From Ostrinia nubilalis (taxonomy: Eukaryota; Arthropoda; Insecta; Lepidoptera; Crambidae), in NCBI RefSeq assembly GCF_963855985.1, contig NC_087112.1, positions 8,620,501 to 8,684,500 on the forward strand: a stretch of DNA of 64,000 nucleotides, written 5' to 3'. Positions within the stretch are counted from its first letter, which is position 1. Each line of letters opens with the position of its first letter. Shown in pieces: positions 1 through 10,082 of the stretch. The notes below the pieces were generated by a model. The model was not told the origin of the DNA. It ran no database searches and was given only the letters and a program-made list of their open reading frames with translations. The position numbers and the translations under genes are program-made.

Positions 1-149
1 TAGCTCACCTGGCGAACTTCGTACCTATGTTCATTAAAAATAAGGTAGGATTATAATGGTGACAGATTTTTTTAATTGGACCGATTTTGAAAGAAAGAAA
101 GAAAAAATATTTATTTGGCATCTAACGATATAACGATACCAATCAACAT

Positions 150-231
150 TCGTTCGTTGGTTTCAGCCAAATGACGTCCACTGCTGGACAAAGGTCTCCC
201 CCAAAGTTTTCCACAATGAACGGTCTCCACA
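150..231 (-). mobile_element. RTE-B LINE 3' end, 5'-truncated
   Basis: The minus strand ends with the RTE-B signature: a GGGGGAGACCTTTG-type block, then CAGCAGTGGACGTCATTTGG, then a GAAACCAACGAACG tail. The 82-bp insert is flanked by AATCAACAT at 141-149 and 232-240, a clean 9-bp target duplication. That makes it a very short, heavily 5'-truncated target-primed insertion. Confidence 0.85.
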
Positions 232-240
232 AATCAACAT

Positions 241-832
241 AAAGAGCAAAAAAGAATTATTTGTAGTTACCTAGTTTCGGAGCCTATTCAATACATACAA
301 ACAGACAAAAAATCTTTCTTATATTTATATTTTGAGCTTTATTGAGACATTGCAAGTTATTATTAAACTGAGACAAAATATTGTAGTGTGATTATGTTGA
401 CTTTATTATTACTGAAAGATTAAGTGCACAATTCACAATATTAAAGGAAACTCAAAATTAAGATCCCGTAATAATAATTATATTTAAAGCAAGATCAAAA
501 TAGGAAAAGAGAAAAGACAGCCTTACTTCCTTTTTAAATACATAATGTACTGTCAACGTCAATCATGACGTAAAAGCAAAACAACGTAATGTCATTCTAA
601 GGTAACTTATGATAACGTAAGGAAATAATCGTACATGATATTCCTAAAATGGTCCCTTAAAAACATACGGGTCGAATTGAGAACCTCCTCCTTTTTTGAA
701 GTCGGTTGAAAATAAAGCTCGCTAGGCCTAAGATAGCAAGTGGCATGCTAAAATGGAAGCTATGCTAGAGGCAACAGCTCATATAATTTTAGGTAATCAA
801 GCAAACGAAAACTAATTTACAAATGGTATATA
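241..832. other. AT-rich stretch with a short dispersed motif
   Basis: No gene is seen. Positions 270-312 resemble the interior of Helitron-like repeats (TTTCGGAGCCTATTCAATAC, also at 35.67 kb). Positions 673-712 carry a GAACCTCCTCCTTTT...AAGTCGGTT motif that recurs at 36.84 kb. Confidence 0.5.
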
Positions 833-1512
833 TGTTACGGTTAATGTGATAAATTGAAAATTATGAATGATAACCGGTTATTATGAATAATTACCGACAG
901 TCGCGGTAAAAGTGATAAATTAATAACATTTAACAGTGATTATTTAATAATTCAACCTTAGTACTAACAAATATCATAAAAGAAAACAACATCTTGTGTA
1001 CGTGCTCTTGTACAGCCAAAATTTTTGAACGTTTTGATATCAAATATTAATATAATTTGGCATAATAAGTTTGGAATGTTTCTTGCACAATATTACTTTT
1101 CCATGATGCCCATAACATAATGTTTTGATTTAAAGTGAAAAATAGGTTAAGGTGCGGCGTTTTATACACACATAAATGACCTCATATTAATCACATTTAC
1201 CAAATCATGAGGTAATTATCCCATCCCAACTAATATTATAAATGCGAAAGTAACTCTGTCTGTCTGTCTGTCTGTTACGCTTTCCCGCTTAAACCTCGCA
1301 ACCGATTTTGATGAAATTTGGCATAGAGATAGTTTGAGTCCCGGGAAAGAACATAGGATAGTTTTTATCCCGGTTTTTGAAACAGGGACGCGCGCGATAA
1401 AGTTTTTCTGTGACAGACAAAATTCCACGCGGGCGAAGCCGCGGGCGGAAAGCTAGTTCATAATAATTGGCGATTATTCATAATTTTCACATTTATCACA
1501 TTGACCGTAACA
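833..1512. mobile_element. TIR element with ~100-bp inverted arms and a TATA duplication
   Basis: The left arm starts TGTTACGGTTAATGTGATAA. The right arm, read in reverse complement, starts TGTTACGGTCAATGTGATAA. The arms continue through a TTATTATGA block, then ATAATTACC and GGTAAA.GTGAT. TATA flanks the element at 829-832 and 1513-1516. The right arm is split by the Helitron at 1224-1456; without it the element is about 450 bp. No coding capacity is seen. The termini and 4-bp duplication resemble the T4 elements at 47.8 and 54.9 kb. The superfamily is undetermined. Confidence 0.75.
1224..1456 (+). mobile_element. Non-autonomous Helitron (Lep1-type)
   Basis: It begins TCCCAACTAATATTATAAAT after an A and ends in CTAG before a T, the A^T insertion rule of Helitrons. 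A 3' hairpin GCGGGCGAAGCCGCGGGC lies about 10 bp before the end. A (TCTG)n microsatellite runs at 1256-1274. The 70-codon frame inside it on the minus strand is not a gene. Confidence 0.88.
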
Positions 1513-1516
1513 TATA

Positions 1517-2119
1517 CACAGAGATCGGAAAAAAACAAATGTTAGCGCGAGTTAACGAAGCACAGCGCCATCTATTATCCAAATTACTAAACAGTTACTT
1601 ACTTCTGTTGCTTCTTGGGTTTGCTTTTGCACTCAACTTGTACCTTTAATGATACCTTAAATATTGCTCTTGAAAACATTAATTAACTTGAAACAAGCGT
1701 GATATAATTACGTTAGATTTTCGAGCAAGCCAAGACCGTTGTGTAACAAGAAAACCGGGGGTTTCTGGGAAAATTCAAATGAAGGGTAGTCTATTATTTG
1801 CATTTGAGGCATTAGAGTTGATAATAATTAATAGCTTTCAGGTTTAAGAGCAACCATTTCAACGTAAATCATGGACATACCACAAAATTTTGAGAGATAG
1901 AGTTCAAAATTTGTGACAGCTTCAGGTATCAAAATTACTTTGAGATGGTTGTTTCTTGGATTATTTTAAATCATTTCATAAATAAATAAATAAATCTAAG
2001 GCACAACTTCTGTAAAAAAAACCATTTAAATCTAGCTCTAAAACATCATCTGTCAACTATATGGTTATCACGGTTCATGAGATACAGCCTAGTGACAGAT
2101 AGACTGACAGTAAAACTCG
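1517..2119. other. No gene seen
   Basis: AT-rich sequence with a short AAAT run near 1980-1995. I recognise no repeat or conserved reading frame. Confidence 0.5.
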
Positions 2120-2391
2120 TCTTAGGAGTCTTTCAGTGACTTGGCCCACGTTTAGCTTGGTCCACGGGCCAAGTCGCTGTTTTGAATTTTTAAATAGTTA
2201 TTCTTCCAGTAACTGAGCCCACCTCTAAGATTCTAGAGTAGATTTTTGTTGATTTGGTGTTTAATTTATTAATAAAACATTGAAGGTCCCAGGCCCAGTC
2301 ACTGGAAGAAAAACTATTTAAAAATTCAAACCAGCGACTTGGCCCGTGGATCAAGCTAAAATTGAGACAAGTCACTGGAAGACTCAGTCTT
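2120..2391. repeat. Foldback element with ~105-bp arms
   Basis: The left arm (2120-2222) reads AGTGACTTGGCCCACGTTTA...CGGGCCAAGTCGCTG. The right arm (2283-2391) is its reverse complement with scattered mismatches. The loop is about 60 bp. The 81-codon minus-strand frame here is a by-product of the inverted repeat. Confidence 0.8.
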
Positions 2392-3343
2392 AGTAACAGG
2401 GTCCTGTTTTTACCTTTTGGGTACGAGACCCTCAAAAGTATGTCAACTTATTGGCTGGTGTCAACTGCTTATTCTTATTTTTCTTTAATTAAAACAGAAT
2501 AGGAACAGTTGTAAACATTGTTTTGTACATACCTACTGTTCATCTAAATCTTTGACATTGCTGACAAGACCTGGTTGTCGCAAATTACACTAATTAGAAG
2601 CATTTGCGTGTTTTAAAGATGGCAGACAAAGCAACGTGCCGAGCGAAGTGTTAAGGCCGGGTAACAGAGAAAATGGCGAAAATGAGGTTTTCATTTTTCA
2701 TTTTTGAGGTACTAAACAGTAAAATAAAAGGCTAAAATTTTTTTTGGGCATAGTTGAGGATATTTTCTAGGGCTATTAACGGATGGAAACACGATTTGAT
2801 AAAGTTGACTCGATAGAATAAATTCCCAAAGTTACCTCTATTCGTTTTCTAATTATGGTTTTATTTTTAAAATAAGCGATTTGAGATTCTGAATCTTTTA
2901 CTAAACTAAAGTTCAGAAATAACTTGAGGGCTTTTAACGGATGAAATTTTTATATTGCGTCTTATTCAGTTACTATGTTAAAAAATGTGGAAAAAATCGC
3001 CCATGACGGCTTGGACAATCTCAATCAGTCGCGCGGTGGCGCTTACGGAGGACGGACGCGTGCCAGTTTTTTGGCCGTGACAGTTCTCGATTTGTCAATA
3101 TTTTTGACAATGATGACTTTGATGAGTCACAGTATAATAATACCAGTGTTACTGGAGAAAGCTAAAATTTTTGATAATTAAGAATTCTGAATTTTGTCTA
3201 CCTATTGAAATTTAAATCGTTGGTATCCTTTTAAACGAAGACTCTACTCATGATACATAGTACATTCCTCAAATATGAGACAAAACCAATGAGTTAAAAT
3301 TACATTTTAATAGTACCTACATACAATCGTCTTCACTCTTTAG
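2392..3343. other. No gene seen; possible unrecognised repeat
   Basis: Mostly AT-rich. A GC-richer patch at 3020-3080 (GCGCGGTGGCGCTTACGG) lies in a 68-codon frame with no recognisable motif. I cannot classify this stretch. Confidence 0.4.
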
Positions 3344-3565
3344 AAGAGCACACTGACACAAATAAATAATAAAAAATTAGGTCAGTGGGTCAAATATAGG
3401 GGCAGCTGCACGTCACTGAAAGACGATTCTGTACTCGGCATCTGGGCTGGAGAACATGAATCCTTGCTTACAGATGCAGATGTAAATAGAGTTATAATTG
3501 GACAAATTTTACATGAAATGTTTAACAGAACTCAGTTAAAAGACACATACATGGAATACCAATAA
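3344..3565 (+). pseudogene. Possible orphan coding fragment (unknown protein tail)
   Basis: After a stop at 3341 an open frame of 73 codons runs to TAA at 3563-3565. It contains the protein-like stretch DDSVLGIWAGEHESLLTDAD followed by HEMFNRTQLKDTYMEYQ. It has no usable ATG near its start. An AG at 3379-3380 could be a splice acceptor, but there is no pyrimidine tract before it. The composition (Asp/Glu/Leu-rich, few Ile/Lys runs) is unlike translated AT-rich spacer. I do not recognise the family. It could be a terminal exon, a decayed transposon frame or chance. Confidence 0.25.
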
Positions 3566-3595
3566 GGTTGCGGAGGGAAAGCTACCTATTATAAA

Positions 3596-3965
3596 CTAGC
3601 GGCCGCCCGCGACTTCGTTCGCGTGGACCTCGTTTTACCCCCGTTAGATATGTTTTACCTCATTTTACCCATGTTGATAGATGGCGTTTCACGGTTTCCC
3701 CCGAATGAATATTTACGAACGTCATACCGTAGTTTGTCCAGTGCTGTAGATTTTAACCAATGACGATAGATGGCGCTTTTAGACACGTCTTATTTATTTA
3801 TTGAAATTTATTTGCCACATATCGTCATAATGTTAATCTGGGTTATAAACAATAATACTGTAAAGTTCAAAATCCGTTCAGTAGTTTTTGCGTGAAAGAG
3901 TAACAAACATCCAGACATCATGACATCCAGACATTCAAACTTTCGCCTTTATAATATTAGTAGGA
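3596..3965 (-). mobile_element. Helitron-like element, reverse orientation
   Basis: On the plus strand it begins CTAGCGGCCGCCCGCGACTT after an A and ends TTATAATATTAGTAGGA before a T. The complement therefore has a 5' TC end, a CGCGAACGAAGTCGCG hairpin and a CTAG 3' end. The interior shares the ATAGATGGCG block and the hitchhiking ACATCCAGACATC tract with other copies in the window. Confidence 0.85.
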
Positions 3966-4040
3966 TATTTCACAATCCAAACTAATATTTACTATTTAGC
4001 ATTTACTTACAGTAAATATTAGTTTGGATCGTGAAATATT
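3965..4040. repeat. Hairpin of two Helitron-like 5' ends facing each other
   Basis: ATATTTCACAATCCAAACTA (3965 onward) is matched by its reverse complement at 4011-4040, with a loop of about 18 bp. Each arm contains TCCAAACTAATATTTAC, close to the Helitron 5' start. It abuts the Helitron that ends at 3965. Confidence 0.7.
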
Positions 4041-4093
4041 TAAAATAAAAAAAAGAATAAAACACAATAGGGTTTCAAATTACCTATTTATAA

Positions 4094-4288
4094 TCTAATA
4101 TTATAAAGAGGTAAAGTTTGTGTGTTTGTATATTAATTTGTTAAATTGTAGGGGTAATCTCGGGATCTACTGAACTGATTTCAAAAAATCTTTCACCAAT
4201 AGAAAGCCACATTATATCATTCTGAGTGTAATAGGTTATATAAAAACCAAAAAATTCCACGCGGGCGAAGCGGCGGGCGGAAAGCTAG
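4094..4288 (+). mobile_element. Non-autonomous Helitron (Lep1-type)
   Basis: It begins TCTAATATTATAAAGAGG after an A and ends with GCGGGCGAAGCGGCGGGC, then GGAAAGCTAG before a T. The interior is short and AT-rich. Confidence 0.85.
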
Positions 4289-4318
4289 TTTATTTATAAT
4301 TATGTAAGAGCATAATTA

Positions 4319-4440
4319 TTAAAGTCGAAGTCAAACATTCTTTATTTGTGTGGACCTATATTAACGAGAGATTACAAGAGATTACAAGGCGTCAAATATT
4401 TCAAGAAAAAAATTAAAAACTATTATAAAGCTAAATTTTG
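4319..4440 (-). repeat. Probable LINE 3' tail (minus)
   Basis: The plus strand reads AAAGTCGAAGTCAAACATTC. The complement ends in a GACTTCGACTTT-type tail, as in lepidopteran LINE 3' UTRs and like the GACTTTGACTT tail near 26.02 kb. No RT frame remains. Confidence 0.45.
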
Positions 4441-6037
4441 CTCTCATGGAGCCTTTACCTACTCTGACAAATTAAGACTTAGAGAAGAAACTAATAATAA
4501 AACTATTTAACTGTCCTGCAATGAAAAGCTTGATCGGGTACAACACCTCAAGTTATTTCAGAACTTGATTTCATTAAAAGACTCCGAATATCAAATCGCT
4601 TAGGTATCTAAAGTCTAACGATTCTGAAATGTCAAGTGGACTAATGAATAACCCATTAAGATAGTAGCGCCCTCCTGTCAATGACATACCTGGAACGATA
4701 GAGTTTTGAACAACTAATAAAAATGCTTTGTCCTAAATGACTGACGGATATCGTAGAGACCTGAAAGTTGGAAGGTGTGTTCTTTTTATGACGTAGGCAT
4801 CTCATAAGAAAAGATTTTCCGAAATGGGGTCATGAAATAGAGGGGGTGAAAAAAGGGGGCAAAGTTTGTATGGGACAAAGTGATTCCTTGGTTCAATCTA
4901 CTTGAAATTTAGTTTAACAATACCTTAATATAATTCATGAAAGACGTGTGGAACGGGTAGAAAGTAATTTTGGCAGTCATTTTCTTCGAAGTTGATATCA
5001 ATACTACTTAGTGCCTTTGATTTAATTACTTTTTATTTTTACAAGTGTTTGAAAACTCCATTTCAGATTGTGTTCAATGTCAAGTGAAATCTCAAATTGA
5101 AATGTCTCAATCTCAATGAGGAGACTCTGTATTTATTCCTAGAATTCCCCAAACACCGTCAAATTACCCTTTCGAATTCAAGACAGTGCAGTTTCCCATC
5201 AGTCTGCTTCGTAATGACTATAAACAAAGCTCAAAGTCAAACTCTAGGGACCTCTGCTTAAACTCCCATGAGTGCACAGAGGTACGCAGGTAACCGCGTG
5301 TGATGCTCATAGCAATTTTCGATAGGTACAGAACCCCGTACATACGTCATACATATTATAGAAAGAAAACACCCAGACCAATACAAACAAATATGTTTCT
5401 GCAATTTTAGTATGATATTTTTATTTATTAATAAACAAAGAGACTGAACAAAATTGATGCGTACCTATACTGATTAATGTTATTAACCACATGCAAAGCT
5501 TCATGAATTGCAACAACTATAATTAAATTTATTGTCCAAGCTCTAAATAATCGCTACTAAGAGTAACTTATCATAATAAAAAATTCCAATCGCTCAAGCT
5601 CCCAAGGGCCTACCGATAGGTCGGGTGACGTAATCTTGAAATTCTTTAAGCCGGCGCAGAACTTCAAGAAGGTCGGGCAACGCCACGGCCACTTTGAACC
5701 GTGTTTACTTCTGCAGTTATATTTTATATTTATTCGATTCTAGAATAATTATATTCCCAAAAAGTCTGAAAGGTGTTTTAATTTGTATCACTTGGATATG
5801 ATTTCTAGTAGAAAGTGTTGTGAGTGTGACGCTTGAAGGGAAGGAAGTAACCTAACCAACTGCGTATTTCTATACTGTGTAGCTGGAAATTGTGGCGGGA
5901 GCTCTTTGACGCGCTGTTTTCGGCGAAGAATTGCGCGCGCAGATTTTGACAGCGCGAAATACCTACTTTAGAAGAAATACCAAGCCTTAAGTTCCATCTT
6001 TGGTGGTTAAATTATAACGATGTCTAACACCCGTAAA
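4441..6037. other. 1.6-kb stretch without a recognisable gene
   Basis: Mixed-composition, apparently single-copy sequence. Positions 5880-5960 are GC-richer (GCGCGCGCAGATTTTGACAG) without a coding signal. Confidence 0.5.
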
Positions 6038-6181
6038 CCCGTATTCACAAACGATGCTTGCTTAAGTAAAGCAGCAAATCGAACGCACAGCGTTGAATCG
6101 AGCTCTGTGATTGGTTCGTGTGTCACCCTGTGCGTCAACGCGCACTGTGAGACCTCATAGTAATGTTTGTGAATACGGGCG
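6038..6181 (-). mobile_element. M150 MITE copy 1
   Basis: Terminal inverted repeats CCCGTATTCACAAACGATG and the complement of CATTTGTGAATACGGG-type ends enclose the M150 interior (GAGCTCT palindrome, TGCGCGTGGACGCAC block in complement). About 144 bp, non-coding. Confidence 0.85.
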
Positions 6182-6295
6182 TCAGGATCGCCCTGGAAAC
6201 ATTGACATAATTTGCAACGGTTATCGTCAATATTGATGGCACGGTATTTAACGGTAACGGTAATAGTTATTTGTTCAACATTGTTGTGTTGTGTG

Positions 6296-7795
6296 CAGGG
6301 TTCGAAAATATCCGATATTTATTATAAATATCAAAATATCGGATATTTATGATATATATCCGATATACAGTGTGAGTCACGTTAAAGTGTACATATGAAA
6401 ATAGATGAAACTAGACCTATTTTTATCGACAAAAAAGAGGTCAAAAAATTTTTGAGATTTTTATTTTATTTTTTATATAATTTTTTTTCTTCCAATTACT
6501 TATTGTAAAGAAAACGTAATAACTTTTAAACTAAGCGGTATATCCTGATAAAATAAAAACAATAATAATGCTAAATAACAGGCAATACTAAAAAAATACA
6601 TAAAATACACAAAAAAGGCCAACAAATAATAAAAAATGATACTTTTTGAAAAAAATCTGCTTTTAAATTCGTGTTTTTTTGGTTATTTGATAAATTTCTC
6701 CAAAAAATGCCTCTATAACCAGGGGTTTTTATTACGTTGTATTATTCTCGATCGTATTACCTTCGTAAAACTAAAAATCGCATGTCTCTATCCCTATCAC
6801 AACATTTGCTATGATCGTTTGAACAAAGGCCTGCCACAACATTATTCTCCGCTACAAGTAGAGACAATTTTAATTTTAACTAAAATGCTTATTTTACTTA
6901 AAAATCTTTTGTTTTTATTTGAAATCTAACTTGTCTTTATCAAAATTACAAATCTAGAGCCATTTTCAGTTTCGTTGTTAACGAAGCGTTGAATGGCGCG
7001 CCCGGAGAGGCTTAGTTCAAACGATCATTGCAAACGTTGTGATAGGGATAGAGACATGCGATTTTTAGTTTTACGAAGGTAATACGATCGAGAATAATAC
7101 AACGTAATAAAAACCACTGGTTATAGGGGCATTTTTTGGAGAAATTTATCAAATAACAAAAAAACACGAATTAAAAGCAGATTTTTTTCAAAAAGTATCA
7201 TTTTTTATTATTTGTTGGCCTTTTTTGTGTATTTTATGTATTTTTTTAGTATTGCCTGTTATTTAGCATTATTACTGTTTTTATTTTATCAGGATATACC
7301 GCTTAGTTTAAAAGTTATAACGTTTTCTTTACAATAAGTAATCGGAAGAAAAAAAATTCTTTAAAAAATTAAAAAAAATTTCAAAAAAATTTTGACCTCT
7401 TTTTTGTCGATAAAAATAGGTCTAGTTTCATCTATTTTCATATGTACACTTTAACGTGACTCACACTGTATATCAACTTTGATATATATCAATTTTGTAT
7501 GAAAGCCATAGTATTATTTTATTGTATTATTCATGAGTACTATTGCATATGTGTTACATGAACATGTTTTTAATGTTTTTAAAACTTAAAATCAGACAAA
7601 TAAAGCAAAAACATAAAATATCTTTGAAATACGGCAAAATCAACTAAAAAAATAAAAATCTTATGTCAAAAAGTACCAATACAGTAACAAATTTTAAAAG
7701 TTGATATATATCATCAAAACTGGCTTGATATATATCGGATATATATCCGATATATATCTTGATATATATCTCTTGATATATATCCTCGAACCCTG
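6296..7795. mobile_element. hAT-like non-autonomous element, split by a nested element
   Basis: It starts CAGGGTTCGA and ends TCGAACCCTG. The flanks carry a perfect 8-bp duplication GTTGTGTG at 6288-6295 and 7796-7803. CAGGG ends and 8-bp duplications are typical of hAT elements. The subterminal regions are built of repeated GATATATATC and CCGATAT words at both ends. Without the nested element (6368-7468) it is about 400 bp. It is non-coding. Confidence 0.9.
6368..7468. mobile_element. Long-arm TIR element, ~455-bp arms, TA duplication
   Basis: It begins CAGTGTGAGTCACGTTAAAG and ends with the exact reverse complement. TA flanks it on both sides (6366-6367, 7469-7470). The arms extend to about 6822 and from about 7016, meeting at GATCGTTTGAAC/GTTCAAACGATC, and differ at few positions. 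The middle of about 190 bp includes GGCGCGCCCGGAGAG. No transposase frame remains; the 97-codon frame at 6636 lies within an arm. It was inserted into the hAT-like element. Confidence 0.9.
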
Positions 7796-7803
7796 GTTGT
7801 GTG

Positions 7804-8323
7804 TGCGTGAGTTATTCGAGAATTCAAATTATGCTGTAATGACGTCATGCATGTATCCTTTTTTAGAAACAAATGAGTTTCAAAATTGTTCGATATTTAA
7901 AAAAAGATTCATTCTTCAGCCTGACGCATCATCAGATATCAGAATATATCCTCATTTTATTAAATGAATGTCACTGGCAACCGAATAAAAAACGTGCATT
8001 CCTTTTCCAAAACTAAAAAAAATCACCACTTAAAAAAATCGACACGTTTTTTCTAATTGCTTACAATAACAAAAAGCTGTACACGTAACTAGCCAGTTAT
8101 AAAATTCCAATTTGCATCTATTCCAGAATCGTTCATATTTTTATTTTGAACATACAATATTGCTAAAAACGATACATTTCAATAAACATGTTAACATCTG
8201 ACTCAGCATACAAAATCAATCCCCTGGATACTGAATATAGTTCGATCAAGATATCACTTGAGATTCAATGCTCTCTGCCAATCGCAATGTCAAGAGGTGA
8301 GCGTCTGTTCCTACGAGAATCTA
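7804..8323. other. No gene seen
   Basis: AT-rich, no recognised repeat. One fortuitous frame overlaps the hAT end. Confidence 0.5.
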
Positions 8324-9444
8324 GACCCAGTTGACCGGTGCGGCTAAGGGGCACAGCACACCATGCTTTCACAAACATTACTATGAGGTCTCACAGTGCG
8401 CGTGGACGCACAGGGTCACACACGAACTAATCACAGAGCTCTATTCAACGCTGTGCGTACGATTTGCTGCTTCACTTAAGCAAGCATCGTGAATACGGGT
8501 GTCAGCATCAAAGATCGGCGATTTTACGACTGTATCGATGCAGCATCGCAATTTCGCCACTTTATGTATTCAGACGCGGTATCGGAATCGCGCGTTTTGG
8601 AGACTATTGCTATTGATTGATGCTGAAACACGATCGGGGCGATATAGTCGCTTTTTAGAAGCTGAATGCAGCGACCACACATTCCACAACGCACACTTTA
8701 AAATGCCAAACGCGGCGATTGTGTCGGTTTTCTGAAGCTTGACACAGCGTCTTAACGTTACACTTCGCAAACTTTAGGTTGCAGCGATGTTCTCCGCCAG
8801 CCGAATGTTGCCGATCCAGTATCGCAAAAGTCGCCAAAACGCGCGATTCCGATACCACGCCCGAATATTTGAAGTCAGGAAATCGCTATGCTGCATCGAT
8901 ATTCGCTGAAACGCTCGATTCTGATACCACGTCCGAACGCAGAGAATAGGTAAGCAAAACGTGATTCAGCATCAATACCGTCTCAAAAGTAGCATGTCTT
9001 ATTTAGCATCGATTCAGTCCACAGATCACAGAAACTAAAGGGAGATGTGACAAGGGGGCGGGGCCGGTGTCGCAGCAATATGCCCAAAAACAGAACACAT
9101 TGCTCGTGAAAGCAATGATGACAGCAGCGACGCGACGTCATAATGTAAATGTCTTTTTTTTATTTTACCAATAAACCTATTCTAGTCTATTCTAAACAGC
9201 ATACTTTGCTTGCGTAGTACTAAAGATTATTCGAACGTTGAGTACTGATGATGCAGTGGTTAACGAGCACATATTTTGTTTTCGTTGTGTGTGTGAATTT
9301 CTAATGCGACACTGAGTTTCGAACTCAGCGCATTAGTTGGCATCTCTCTATATCTCTATGATTCAGTCGCAAAATCACCGATCGCCGATGCAAAAAGTAG
9401 CTCGTCTGCTGTGCCCCTAAGACCCAGCTGACCGGTGCGGCTAA
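8324..9444. mobile_element. Unclassified TIR element flanked by 24-bp direct repeats
   Basis: GACCCAGYTGACCGGTGCGG followed by CTAA occurs directly at 8324-8347 and 9421-9444. Inside, AGGGGCACAGCA (8347-8358) is inverted at 9407-9418, and the similarity continues as GATCGGCGATTTTACGACTG against GATCGGTGATTTTGCGACTG. The interior is rich in inverted words such as TATCGGAATCGCGCGTTTTG and GCTGCATCGATA. An M150 copy sits inside at 8368-8501. No transposase domain is visible; the 66-78-codon frames follow the inverted words. Confidence 0.6.
8368..8501 (+). mobile_element. M150 MITE copy 2
   Basis: The M150 interior is intact, ending GTGAATACGGGTGTCAG, but the left end is shortened to TTCACAAACATTACTATG. 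It is nested in the unclassified TIR element. Confidence 0.8.
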
Positions 9445-9669
9445 AAGCGTTCGTGTGTTTGTCGATTTACTGGGATATACGTCAAAGAGCTAGATTCAAG
9501 ACTTTTATTAAGACTAGCTCCAGTAAGACAGTCTTTGCAGATAATTCTGCCTTGTTGGCGGCTTTGGCGGCGGCTTTTTTCTTGTAGTTTTTGTCTCGAT
9601 AAGTTGATGTATAAAATACATAATTATGTAAATAAGTTGTTTCGACTGCTCTTCCATGTGAGCTACTTA

Positions 9670-9992
9670 AGGTAGCATTCGGATCAAGACGACCGCGACG
9701 CGAGACCGCGATTCGAGACCGCGACCGGCGACCGCGACCCACTGCTTTATATGAATTAATAGGAAGTGCTGACGGATGCAAGCGACCGAGTCGCGCGACG
9801 TGTGGGCGTGGCCTGCCGGCTACTTGCGTCGCGCGACTCGGTCGCTCACAAGGCAGTGCCGTGGCGCGACAGATGCAAAATGGCCGTGTTTTCTTCGCAC
9901 GAAGACTGTCGCCCTGCGACCTGCGACCGGTCGCCGGTCGCGGTCTCGAGTCGCGGTCTCGCGTCGCGGTCGTCTTGATCCGAATGCTACCT
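9670..9992. mobile_element. PIF/Harbinger-type non-autonomous element (short form)
   Basis: It starts AGGTAGCATTCGGATCAAGA and ends with the reverse complement, with TTA on each side (9667-9669, 9993-9995). The inverted termini are about 75 bp and strongly GC-rich (repeated GACCGCGAC words). An internal palindrome GCGACCGAGTCGCGCGACG / CGTCGCGCGACTCGGTCGC lies at 9780-9845. Relative to the 13.3-kb copy it lacks one internal block, from after CTTCGCACGAAGA to CTGTCGCCC. The overlapping 99-107-codon frames are repeats read as codons. Confidence 0.85.
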
Positions 9993-10027
9993 TTAGAGTT
10001 TGGATGAACCCGTCGAAATTTTCATGT

Positions 10028-10082
10028 GAGACAAAAGGTCATGGGTTAGATTCCCGCCTTAGGCAGTTCAATTTTTTCAAGT
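10028..10082 (+). repeat. tRNA-derived SINE fragment
   Basis: AAAGGTCATGGGTTAGATTC then CCGCCTTAGGCAGTTC matches the B-box half of the SINE at 34.95 kb. The A-box half is missing. Confidence 0.6.
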
